From Heteroscillospira sp050252415 (GTDB lineage: Bacteria; Bacillota; Clostridia; Oscillospirales; Oscillospiraceae): a stretch of 16,733 nucleotides of DNA. A program made the position numbers and the translations under genes. This document shows positions 6,008 through 12,138 of the stretch, one piece after another. The notes under the pieces are model-generated. The model was not told the origin of the DNA. It saw only the letters and a program-made list of their open reading frames with translations, and did no database searches. The DNA lies in the NCBI GenBank assembly GCA_050252415.1, contig JBFWKZ010000042.1, positions 1 through 16,733 on the forward strand. Direction: 5' to 3'. Within the stretch, counting starts at the first letter, position 1. The number at the start of each line of letters is the position of its first letter.

Positions 6008-6862
6008 GTGGAAATATTGGACATACTTCCCAGAAAACTTCAGCACGGTCTGAGTTCTTTGCCGGACGATGTTGAGGAACTGCGCCTGCGTGCCGGTCAG
6101 GAGGTACAGGTGCTGACAACGCAGGGAGAGTTATCCCCCATGCCCGGTGAGGTGCTGACAAAGGACGAGCTTTGGCGCATTACGGAGGCGGCTGCGGGCG
6201 GCTCGCTTTGGAGCTGTGAGACTCAGCTCAGACGCGGATATCTCAGTCTTGCGGGCGGCTACCGTCTCGGCATATGCGGCTCTGTGAATTTGGAGCACGG
6301 AGAGATCCGCAGCTTTTCCGATATCTCCTCTCTCTGCCTGCGCTATCCGAGACAGGCGATCGGCTGTGCCGAGAGCCTTGTATCGCTTTGGAAAAACGGT
6401 TTTGAGAGCACGCTGATCATCGCGCCGCCCGGCGGGGGAAAGACGACGCTTCTGCGCGAACTTGTGCGTATTTTGTCTGCATCGGGGACGCGGGTCGGAC
6501 TTGCAGACGAACGCGGCGAGGTAGCGGCGCTTTACGGCGGAATACCCCAACTGGAAGTCGGACCGCGCACCGACGTGATGGACGGCGCGCCGAAGGCCAA
6601 AGCCGTCATGACGCTCCTCAGATGCATGAACCCTGAAGTCGTCGCGCTCGACGAGGTAACCGAGGAAGCGGATCTCGGCGCATGTATCAGCTGTTTCGGC
6701 TGCGGCGTGAAACTGCTGGCAACGGCACACGGAGCAGATGTGGGGGATCTCAGGAGGCGCAGACTGTATTCCGAGCTGCTGGATGAAAAAATTTTTTCAC
6801 GCTGTGTTCTCATAAGGCGAAGCGGGAGAGAAAGAAACTACGAGGTGATTGCGCTTGATTAG
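6008..6862 (+). CDS. spoIIIAA: Stage III sporulation protein AA, secretion-type ATPase
   Basis: SpoIIIAA (284 residues here, slightly shorter than the usual ~300) is a cytoplasmic AAA/secretion-superfamily ATPase on the mother-cell side. It is thought to energise the SpoIIIA-SpoIIQ channel that joins mother cell and forespore after engulfment and is needed for sigma-G activity. The N-terminal third shows VEELRLRAGQEV and GYRLGICGSV, typical of the family. The ATPase core has Walker A APPGGGKTT (residues 139-147) and Walker B VVALDEV (211-217), with TAHG downstream as sensor-like motif. I chose GTG at 6008 because AAGGAGGTGA (5993-6002) stands just before it; a TTG at 5987 lies upstream of that site. 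It heads the eight-gene operon and overlaps spoIIIAB by 8 nt. Confidence 0.96.
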   Translation: MEILDILPRKLQHGLSSLPDDVEELRLRAGQEVQVLTTQGELSPMPGEVLTKDELWRITEAAAGGSLWSCETQLRRGYLSLAGGYRLGICGSVNLEHGEIRSFSDISSLCLRYPRQAIGCAESLVSLWKNGFESTLIIAPPGGGKTTLLRELVRILSASGTRVGLADERGEVAALYGGIPQLEVGPRTDVMDGAPKAKAVMTLLRCMNPEVVALDEVTEEADLGACISCFGCGVKLLATAHGADVGDLRRRRLYSELLDEKIFSRCVLIRRSGRERNYEVIALD

Positions 6863-7361
6863 GCTTACGGGGATTGTGATGCTCGCATCGGCAGGGGTGC
6901 TGCTGGGCCGCGGCAGGGCAAAGCAACTTTGGGAAAAGGCCGAACTTTTCGACGACATGGTCCGTGCCACGGAGCTGCTGCGCTGTGAGACCGAGGCAAG
7001 GCGGCCGCTGTTGAGATCGGCACAGGGACTGGGCACTTGCTTTGACGGGCGGTGCGGCAGCTTTTTCCGGAATTTGTGTTTAGGGCTGGAGCAGCTGAGC
7101 GAGGTAGGGCTCGAGGGTATTTGGGCCGACTGTGCCGAAGACTGCTTCGGAGACCTGCTGAGCCGGCAGGAGCTTGCGCATTTCAATTCACTGGGTGCCG
7201 TACTCGCAACCGGAGAGGGGCTGGAGCGCGGGTTCCGGCGATGTGCCGACGAGTTGACCCGTCTGGGCGATGAGGCCGAGGCGATTGCGCGCCGGGACGG
7301 GAAAATGTGGACAAGTCTCGGCCTTGCCGCGGGGCTTATGCTTGCTATTGTACTGATTTAG
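6855..7361 (+). CDS. spoIIIAB: Stage III sporulation protein AB
   Basis: SpoIIIAB (168 residues) is a membrane-anchored protein of the SpoIIIA complex, related to GspF/T2SF-type platform proteins of secretion systems. An N-terminal hydrophobic segment (LTGIVMLASAGVLLG) is followed by a mostly helical cytoplasmic part with ATELLRCETEARRPLL and RQELAHFNSLG, and a C-terminal membrane helix (SLGLAAGLMLAIVLI). The start is most likely TTG at 6855, 7 nt after GAGGTG inside the end of spoIIIAA; another TTG at 6849 is too close to that ribosome site. The 8-nt overlap implies translational coupling with spoIIIAA. Confidence 0.93.
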   Translation: MIRLTGIVMLASAGVLLGRGRAKQLWEKAELFDDMVRATELLRCETEARRPLLRSAQGLGTCFDGRCGSFFRNLCLGLEQLSEVGLEGIWADCAEDCFGDLLSRQELAHFNSLGAVLATGEGLERGFRRCADELTRLGDEAEAIARRDGKMWTSLGLAAGLMLAIVLI

Positions 7362-7373
7362 AGGTGAAGACCG

Positions 7374-7568
7374 ATGGATGTTGACCTGATCTTTAAAATT
7401 GCCGCAATCGGCATACTCGTGTCGGTTTTGAACATACTGCTCAGCCGTTCCGGCAGAGAGGAACAGGCGCTGATGACGACGATAGCCGGGCTCGTTGTCG
7501 TTCTCGTCATTATCGTACAGGAGATAAGCGACCTGTTTGAGCTCATCCGTGTTCTGTTTGGGTTCTGA
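7374..7568 (+). CDS. spoIIIAC: Stage III sporulation protein AC
   Basis: SpoIIIAC is a tiny hydrophobic protein (64 residues, usual ~65-68) with two membrane helices: FKIAAIGILVSVLNILLS and TTIAGLVVVLVIIVQEI, the loop between them carrying RSGREEQA. It is part of the membrane platform of the mother-cell channel, and together with SpoIIIAD resembles small export-apparatus proteins of secretion systems. ATG at 7374 follows GAGGTG, which overlaps the spoIIIAB stop codon, with 7-nt spacing. Its stop is only 2 nt before spoIIIAD. Confidence 0.94.
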   Translation: MDVDLIFKIAAIGILVSVLNILLSRSGREEQALMTTIAGLVVVLVIIVQEISDLFELIRVLFGF

Positions 7569-7570
7569 CA

Positions 7571-7957
7571 ATGGAACTCGCGGTAAAGGTGGCGGCGGCG
7601 GGGCTGATTTCAGTCGTCTGCGTGGTACTTATCAAAAAGCATTCGCCGGAACTTGCGCTGCTTCTGGGGACGGCGGCTGCTGCGGCGATATGCTTTGCGG
7701 CGCTGCCGCAGGTCCGTGCCGTCTGGGAGCTGTGGGACTCGTTTGCCCGGTCGGCGGGGCTTTCTTCCGCCGTCATGACCCCGGTCGCAAAATGCGTGGC
7801 ATTGGGCCTGATCACGCGTCTGTGCTCCGATCTGTGTAAGGATTCCGGCAGCAGTTCCATAGCCACGGCAGTGGAGATTGTCGGCTGTGTCAGCGCACTT
7901 TTAGCGGCAAGTCCGCTGATGACGATGCTGCTCGAGATGATGGGGGGCTTAATATGA
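7571..7957 (+). CDS. spoIIIAD: Stage III sporulation protein AD
   Basis: SpoIIIAD (128 residues) is an integral membrane protein of the SpoIIIA complex with about four membrane helices. These include VKVAAAGLISVVCVVLI, ELALLLGTAAAAAICFAAL and EIVGCVSALLAASPLMTMLL, with the family stretch VAKCVALGLITRLCSDLCKDSG before the last one. It starts with ATG 2 nt after the spoIIIAC stop and has only a weak upstream GGG, so translation is probably coupled to spoIIIAC. Its stop overlaps the spoIIIAE start (ATGA). Confidence 0.94.
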   Translation: MELAVKVAAAGLISVVCVVLIKKHSPELALLLGTAAAAAICFAALPQVRAVWELWDSFARSAGLSSAVMTPVAKCVALGLITRLCSDLCKDSGSSSIATAVEIVGCVSALLAASPLMTMLLEMMGGLI

Positions 7958-9039
7958 GGTGGTTTGCCGTGGTACTGTTGTGCCTTCAAGTCCTCAGCCA
8001 AGCGGCACTGGCGGATGGAGAGATGGCCGAAGACATTGGTTTGCCCGAGCTGCAAAGCGCCATACCGGATGAGGCCGCTGAGATATACGGCGACTTGACG
8101 CCGGATACGGACGGTTGGGAGGACAGGCTCGATGCGCTGTGGGAATATGTGCTGTCCCATTCGGGCTCGGTCTTAAAGCAGGGGATCAAAAGTGCGGTCG
8201 CCATTGTGACCATTTTACTCCTCTGCTCGGCGGCGGGCAGCATTTCGGGCGGTAAGACGCCGGACTTTGTACCCCTCGGCGGGGCGCTCGGCATCGCGGC
8301 CGTCGCCTCCGGGGACGTCTCCGCCTTTGTGGGACTGGGTGAAAAAACGCTCCGGACCCTACAGGATTTTGCGACGATACTTCTGCCGTGCATAGCGGCG
8401 GCCTCCGCCGCGGCGGGAAACGTCTCCGCCGGAAGCGCGGGGTATGCCGCGACGGCGCTTTTTATGGACATTCTCATCACGCTCTGCTCGGCTGTCATCA
8501 TGCCGCTTATCTATATCTACATCGCGGCGGTGACGGCGCGGGCGGCACTGGGGACCGATGCCCTCTCTGCCGCCGTCAGCCTGACGAAATGGATGTGCGT
8601 CACGGTGATGACGGCGCTTGTCACGGTATTTACCGCCTATCTCAGCATCACCGGGGCCGTTGCATCCGGCAGTGACGCGGCGGTGGCAAAGCTGGCAAAG
8701 AGCGCAATTTCGGCGGCGCTGCCGGTGGTGGGCGGCATCGTCTCGGGTGCGGCGGGCACCGTCGTTGCCGGCGCGTCGATGCTGCGTGCCGGTGTGGGCG
8801 TATTCGGCATGCTTGTGGTACTTGCCGTGTGCGCGGGGCCTTTTCTCACCCTATGTATCCATTACCTCATTTACAAGGGGGTGGCGGCGCTCGGTATGGG
8901 GCTGGCCGACAGCCGGCTGGGTCAGCTCATCGATGGGATCGGCACGGCCTTCGGCATGGTGCTGGGGCTTGTCGGCTGCGGCGCGATCATGCTGTTTTTT
9001 GCCCTTTTGTCCGGAATGAAGGCGGTGAGCCCGCTGTGA
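7954..9039 (+). CDS. spoIIIAE: Stage III sporulation protein AE, polytopic membrane component
   Basis: SpoIIIAE (361 residues, somewhat shorter than the ~400 of B. subtilis) is the large polytopic membrane protein of the mother-cell channel. A clear signal peptide occupies residues 1-20 (hydrophobic core AVVLLCLQVL, cleavage after ALA). A short acidic external region to about residue 60 follows, then seven or so membrane helices. Family landmarks are LLPCIAAASAAAG, ITGAVASGSDAA and GTAFGMVLGLVGCGA near the C-terminus. The ATGA overlap with spoIIIAD and the TGGGGGGC just upstream fit coupled translation. Ala and Gly content is very high, following the local GC. Confidence 0.95.
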   Translation: MRWFAVVLLCLQVLSQAALADGEMAEDIGLPELQSAIPDEAAEIYGDLTPDTDGWEDRLDALWEYVLSHSGSVLKQGIKSAVAIVTILLLCSAAGSISGGKTPDFVPLGGALGIAAVASGDVSAFVGLGEKTLRTLQDFATILLPCIAAASAAAGNVSAGSAGYAATALFMDILITLCSAVIMPLIYIYIAAVTARAALGTDALSAAVSLTKWMCVTVMTALVTVFTAYLSITGAVASGSDAAVAKLAKSAISAALPVVGGIVSGAAGTVVAGASMLRAGVGVFGMLVVLAVCAGPFLTLCIHYLIYKGVAALGMGLADSRLGQLIDGIGTAFGMVLGLVGCGAIMLFFALLSGMKAVSPL

Positions 9040-9533
9040 CGGAGATATTGAGACAATGGATACTCTCGCTTGCCCTGACGGCGCTGGGCTGTTCCATTGC
9101 GCTGGCCATAACGCCGGAGGGACGTGTGCGCGCGATACTGAAGCTTTGCTGTAGCGTCGCCATGGCCATCGCGCTTATCTCGCCGGTTATGCGGCTCAAT
9201 ATGGACAGCTATGCCCTGTCAATGGCAAAATACCGTGAAATTATGCTCGCCGCTGAAAATAAAGGGGCGGAAAGTGCCGACAGGTTGTCACGGACTATCA
9301 TAGAGAGCGAATGTGCGGCATATATATCGGACAAAGGGGCGGAGCTTGGACTTGGAGAAATTTCAGTACGGGTTCTGGCAAAGTGGGGTGATGAGGTCTG
9401 GTATCCGTATGAGGCGTGGGTGGACAGTATGCCATCGGAGGAGCTGATGAGAAGCATCGAGGGAGAACTTGGCATCCCTCGGGAGAGGACGCACTGGAAC
9501 GATGAAATTACCGGAACTGAAAAAGAGCATTGA
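9036..9533 (+). CDS. spoIIIAF: Stage III sporulation protein AF
   Basis: SpoIIIAF (165 residues) has two N-terminal membrane helices (WILSLALTALGCSIALAI and ILKLCCSVAMAIALISPV) and a soluble C-terminal domain of about 100 residues. Family members carry a ring-building-motif-like fold there and are placed in the SpoIIIA assembly. The C-terminal region contains SRTIIESECAAYISDKGAEL and LGISRER-type endings (here LGIPRERTHW). GTG at 9036 overlaps the spoIIIAE stop as GTGA; the frame is open much further upstream but lies inside spoIIIAE. Its last 32 nt overlap the start of spoIIIAG. Confidence 0.92.
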   Translation: MTEILRQWILSLALTALGCSIALAITPEGRVRAILKLCCSVAMAIALISPVMRLNMDSYALSMAKYREIMLAAENKGAESADRLSRTIIESECAAYISDKGAELGLGEISVRVLAKWGDEVWYPYEAWVDSMPSEELMRSIEGELGIPRERTHWNDEITGTEKEH

Positions 9534-9984
9534 ATGGCTGAGAAAAAATCCCTTCGTACCGCTGATTTTTCTGGTGGGGATGGTCCTCCTCATGCTGCCG
9601 TCCGGCGGAGAGAGTACAGAGCCTGCGAGCACTCAGGTGGAGGAAGATATCGCCGTGCCCAAATTTTCACTGGAGGCGGAGGAAGAGCGGCTTGAAAGCG
9701 TGCTGAAGAGTATATCCGGCGTCGGCGACGCAAGAGTGCTGCTTTCGCTGAGAAGCACCGCGACACGTAACCTTGCCGATTCAAGCGGCGAGGCGATCGT
9801 CGTGTCCACAGGCTCAGGCAAGCAGCAGGTTGTGGAGAGCGGATTTGAGTACCCCAGCTATCTGGGTGCGGTGGTCGTTTGCCAGGGCGCGGATGACGCC
9901 TATGTGCGTTTAAGCGTGACGGATGCGGTAGCGGCGTTCACCGGGCTGGGGACCGGAGATATTCAGGTATTAAAAATGGATTGA
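9502..9984 (+). CDS. spoIIIAG: Stage III sporulation protein AG, ring component
   Basis: SpoIIIAG forms a large ring in the intermembrane space of the channel, with a fold related to secretin/FliF-type ring-building motifs. This copy has 160 residues, clearly shorter than the roughly 230 of B. subtilis. It has one N-terminal membrane helix (FVPLIFLVGMVLLML, about residues 17-31) and then EEERLESVLKSISGVGDARVLLSL, the conserved start of the ring domain, ending in AYVRLSVTDAVAAFTGLGTG. ATG at 9502 lies within the end of spoIIIAF (32-nt overlap) without a well-placed ribosome site; GGGAGAGGA is 12 nt upstream. Translation probably relies on coupling. The missing length is mainly in the insert that builds the extra beta ring in Bacillus, by inference. 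Confidence 0.92.
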   Translation: MKLPELKKSIEWLRKNPFVPLIFLVGMVLLMLPSGGESTEPASTQVEEDIAVPKFSLEAEEERLESVLKSISGVGDARVLLSLRSTATRNLADSSGEAIVVSTGSGKQQVVESGFEYPSYLGAVVVCQGADDAYVRLSVTDAVAAFTGLGTGDIQVLKMD

Positions 9985-10000
9985 TTGAAAGGTGGAGAGT

Positions 10001-10555
10001 ATGAGAAAGCTAAAACGCAATCTTGTGGTGGTTACGGTCTTATTCTTTGTGTGTGCCGCGGTTTATTTGAACTGGTCCTATAACAACCGGTGGGGCGAGG
10101 CGAATGATGCCATGGTGAAAGCTGAGGATGAGGCGATGGCCCAGGCCGATGAGCAGTATCAGGACAGCCTGGGTACGTCTTCCAGCAGCGGCGTGTCCGA
10201 CTATTTCGCCGAGGCGCGCCTGACAAGACAGCAATCCCGTGATGAAGCACTGGATCTGTTGGAGATGGCCGCCTCCTCCCAGGGTGCGTCCTCCGAGGTT
10301 ATCGACAGCGCGATGAATGAGATTTCCGTGATGGCAACATATACGATGAATGAGAGCCAGATTGAAAACGAACTGATCGCTCGGGATTTTGCCGACTGCG
10401 TGGTATTTATGACCGATGAGGGCATAACGGTTGCGGTGCCGGCCCCCGCTGAAGGGCTTGAAGAGGCTTCCGTTGCAAAGATTACCGAGGTGGTGACAAA
10501 CGCTACCGATTACACGGTTGAGCAGATCAAAGTGATCGAGGTCAAAGAGAGCTAA
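10001..10555 (+). CDS. spoIIIAH: Stage III sporulation protein AH, SpoIIQ partner
   Basis: SpoIIIAH (184 residues) is the mother-cell membrane protein that binds forespore SpoIIQ through its extracellular domain, holding the two membranes together during engulfment and forming part of the channel. It has one membrane helix (VVVTVLFFVCAAVYLNW, about residues 11-27) and an acidic, Ser-rich linker (to about residue 70). The YscJ/FliF-like domain includes RLTRQQSRDEALDLL, IENELIARDFADCVVFM and a C-terminal VTNATDYTVEQIKVIEV, all hallmarks of the family. ATG at 10001 has GGTGGAG just upstream; a GTG at 9992 overlaps that site and is unlikely. It ends the operon; a hairpin starts 29 nt after the stop. 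Confidence 0.96.
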   Translation: MRKLKRNLVVVTVLFFVCAAVYLNWSYNNRWGEANDAMVKAEDEAMAQADEQYQDSLGTSSSSGVSDYFAEARLTRQQSRDEALDLLEMAASSQGASSEVIDSAMNEISVMATYTMNESQIENELIARDFADCVVFMTDEGITVAVPAPAEGLEEASVAKITEVVTNATDYTVEQIKVIEVKES

Positions 10556-10583
10556 TTATGGCATGGGGACATCCCATACCCTC

Positions 10584-10618
10584 ATGTCGTGCCGGAAATC
10601 GGATTTCCGGCGTGATAT
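10584..10618 (+). terminator. Hairpin after spoIIIAH
   Basis: A perfect 9-bp stem GCCGGAAAT/ATTTCCGGC (10591-10599 and 10603-10611, loop CGG) extends outward to about 16 bp through G-U and A-U pairs down to 10584/10618. It begins 29 nt after the spoIIIAH stop, so it is the likeliest end of the sporulation transcript. Only a short T-stretch (ATATTTCC) accompanies it, so termination may be partial. Confidence 0.5.
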
Positions 10619-10759
10619 TTCCGGTGCTCGCCGGGATGCGCAGAGCGGCGCCGTGTGGGGTACATGACTTGATTTTTCATAAGAATACATAGGGGGATGC
10701 CCGCTATGCAGAATTCTTTTAATTAACTTTTTTGGCGAAATAAAAGGGTGGCTATTATC

Positions 10760-10855
10760 ATTCCACGGAGGCTATGCCCATTTTGCAGTGGCTGGGCGGG
10801 AGAGCCTCAGATCCCCCGATTTTGCGCGCGAGTGCGCAAAATCGGGGGATTTTCC
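10760..10855 (+). ncRNA. Candidate small structured RNA ending in a strong terminator
   Basis: A possible weak promoter (TTGGCG 10732-10737, TATTAT 10753-10758, 15-nt spacer) would start RNA near 10765. The RNA would fold into a nested stem, GAGGCT (10768-10773) with AGCCTC (10803-10808) and inside it GCCCA (10776-10780) with TGGGC (10793-10797). The 17-bp perfect terminator hairpin follows at once. The segment lies about 205 nt after spoIIIAH, too far for a simple operon end, and has no convincing ORF. The structure is seen in sequence; that it is an independent RNA is inference. It could also be a leader or a relic. Confidence 0.35.
10811..10853 (+). terminator. Perfect 17-bp intrinsic terminator
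   Basis: ATCCCCCGATTTTGCGC (10811-10827) and its exact complement (10834-10850) enclose a 6-nt loop; together with the next three bases the sequence ends in ATTTT. A perfect 17-bp stem is unusually strong. It insulates the Asp23-type gene from upstream transcription and could end a small RNA or spoIIIA read-through. Confidence 0.8.
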
Positions 10856-10915
10856 ACCATGCTGCAGCAGGGTAATATCCCCGCTTGCGAAGTTCCTGCG
10901 GGTGAAGCTGAATTT

Positions 10916-10956
10916 TTGCGTTTAGGGTTTATTTTTTTATAAAATCATGGTAATAT
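10916..10956 (+). promoter_or_regulatory. Promoter region of the Asp23-nusB transcript
   Basis: Two overlapping candidates exist. TTGCGT (10916-10921) is followed after 16 nt by TATAAA (10938-10943). An extended -10, TGG followed by TAATAT (10951-10956), has a poor -35 TTTATT (10928-10933). Either would give a leader of roughly 40-50 nt before the ATG at 11000. The region is strongly AT-rich compared with its surroundings. Confidence 0.5.
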
Positions 10957-10999
10957 ATATTGAAAATCATTTTTGGTTCACACCAGGAGGTATTTCAAT

Positions 11000-11359
11000 A
11001 TGGCCGAGAACTACATTGCTCGCCAGGACGAGCGCGGCAGCATCAATATTTCCGAGGACGTCATTGCCGTTATGGTTGGAGCCGCCATCGCGGAGGTAGA
11101 GGGTGTCGCCGGACTTTCCAACACCATCGGTTCCGAAATTGCCGATTTTATCGGCAGAAAGAGCGTTACCAAAGGCGTTAAGGTCCAGTTCGTTGAGGAT
11201 AAGATTGTCGTTGACGTGATCGTTATGGTCCGCTTTGGCACCAAAATTACCGAAGTCGGCGAAAAAGTACAGGAGGCCGTTGCCTCCGCCGTTGAGAGTA
11301 TGACGGGGCTTGATGCTATCGTAAACGTTCACATCAGCGGCATTTCCTACGAAAAATAA
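11000..11359 (+). CDS. Asp23/Gls24 family protein, YqhY-like
   Basis: This is a 119-residue Asp23/Gls24 (DUF322) protein. The family hallmarks are GSINISEDVIAVMVGAAI, EVEGVAGLSN and the C-terminal V-I-V-FGTKI pattern ending in INVHI-type strands (here IVNVHISGISY). The best match by position is YqhY of B. subtilis, encoded directly upstream of nusB and reported to influence acetyl-CoA carboxylase activity; other members are membrane-associated stress proteins. ATG at 11000 has AGGAGG 9 nt upstream, so expression is probably strong. In this genome accB and accC are not adjacent, so the usual operon link to fatty acid synthesis is lost. The gene is followed 29 nt later by nusB, probably on the same transcript. 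Confidence 0.9.
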   Translation: MAENYIARQDERGSINISEDVIAVMVGAAIAEVEGVAGLSNTIGSEIADFIGRKSVTKGVKVQFVEDKIVVDVIVMVRFGTKITEVGEKVQEAVASAVESMTGLDAIVNVHISGISYEK

Positions 11360-11388
11360 CAGACAGATACAATTGGAGGATACAAGAG

Positions 11389-11949
11389 ATGACGAGAGCG
11401 GCGGCGCGCGAGATGGCGATACAGCTCTGCTTTGCCAGGGCGGCCAATCCCGGGGATACGGCGGAGGCGCTGGTGTCCTTTTTTGATAAGGACTATTATA
11501 AGTCTCTTAAGGATGAAGCCGAGGTTTTTGAGGACTATCCAAACAGCAAACAGCGCGACTATATCTGCGATATTGTCCTTGGCGTCGAGGCTCATCGGGA
11601 CGAGATCGATGCCGTTATTCAAAAATATGCCCGGGGCTGGAAGCTCTCCCGCATCTCGAAAACAGCGCTGGCCGTACTCCGTGTCGCAATCTATGAGATT
11701 TTATATGTCGGCGACGTGCCGAACGGGGTTGCGATCAGCGAGGCTGTTGCGCTCGCAAAGGGCTATGATATGCCTGAGACGGTCTCCTTTATAAACGGCC
11801 TTTTGGGCAGCTTTGCCCGCGAGGGCTTTGGGCAGACAGCCGGGGCGGAGTCCGAGACAGAGCCGGAATCGGCCCCGGAGCCGCCGGAGGCACTGCCGGA
11901 GTCTGCCAATACGGCAGAAGAGCCGGAGCCTTCTGATCCCTCAGAATAA
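11389..11949 (+). CDS. nusB: Transcription antitermination factor NusB with acidic tail
   Basis: NusB binds boxA RNA together with NusE (S10) and supports antitermination in rRNA operons. The all-helical domain is recognisable from REMAIQLCFA at the N-terminus through DYICDIVLGVEAHRDEIDA and SRISKTALAVLRVAIYEIL to GVAISEAVALAKGYD and FINGLLGSFAR. The fold ends near residue 145. About 40 further residues form a low-complexity tail rich in Glu, Pro, Ser and Ala (EPESAPEPPEALPES and similar), which makes the protein 186 residues instead of the usual ~130-150. ATG at 11389 has GGAGGA 8 nt upstream. In B. subtilis folD follows, but here it is absent. Confidence 0.95.
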   Translation: MTRAAAREMAIQLCFARAANPGDTAEALVSFFDKDYYKSLKDEAEVFEDYPNSKQRDYICDIVLGVEAHRDEIDAVIQKYARGWKLSRISKTALAVLRVAIYEILYVGDVPNGVAISEAVALAKGYDMPETVSFINGLLGSFAREGFGQTAGAESETEPESAPEPPEALPESANTAEEPEPSDPSE

Positions 11950-11957
11950 TGGACTTT

Positions 11958-11984
11958 TACCCCGTTCGGTCTCCGTGCGGGGTA
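11958..11984 (+). terminator. Hairpin between nusB and xseA
   Basis: TACCCCG (11958-11964) pairs with CGGGGTA (11978-11984), with an inner CGG/CCG stem. It lies 9 nt past the nusB stop and is followed by TCTTTA only, so it is likely a partial terminator or RNA-stabilising hairpin inside the operon. Confidence 0.5.
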
Positions 11985-12138
11985 TCTTTAAGCGGCCGGA
12001 TAGGGATTTCCATTGTCTGGCGGCAGTTTTCTGTACTTTTATCCTTACGCTTTCCGCTCGGCGGTTACATTTTTAGACAGCAGACAGATAAAATTTGTTT
12101 CGTCACTTCAGGTGATGAAATCGAACATAAAGAGGATA

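Larger units (their letters stand above)
10556..10999. other. Structured gap between spoIIIAH and the Asp23-type gene
   Basis: This 444-nt gap contains no supported protein gene and no trace of the accB-accC genes that occupy the position in B. subtilis. It is rich in inverted repeats: the hairpin at 10584-10618, an imperfect 21-nt palindrome at 10688-10708 (CATAG/CTATG arms) followed by a T-rich stretch, the nested stem at 10768-10808 and the 17-bp terminator at 10811-10850. Two mutually exclusive stems follow (GCAGG 10867-10871 with CCTGC 10895-10899, or CCCGC 10880-10884 with GCGGG 10898-10902). The promoter of the next gene lies at its end. Confidence 0.6.

Noticed and set aside
10774..10875. 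Small plus-strand ORF beginning MPILQWLGG inside the gap after spoIIIAH
   Set aside because: It would read straight through the 17-bp terminator, its GGAGG is only 2 nt from the ATG and lies in a stem, and the protein is not recognised.
10556..10999. Remnant of accB or accC
   Set aside because: No biotin-attachment motif or carboxylase segment can be read in any plus-strand frame of the gap.
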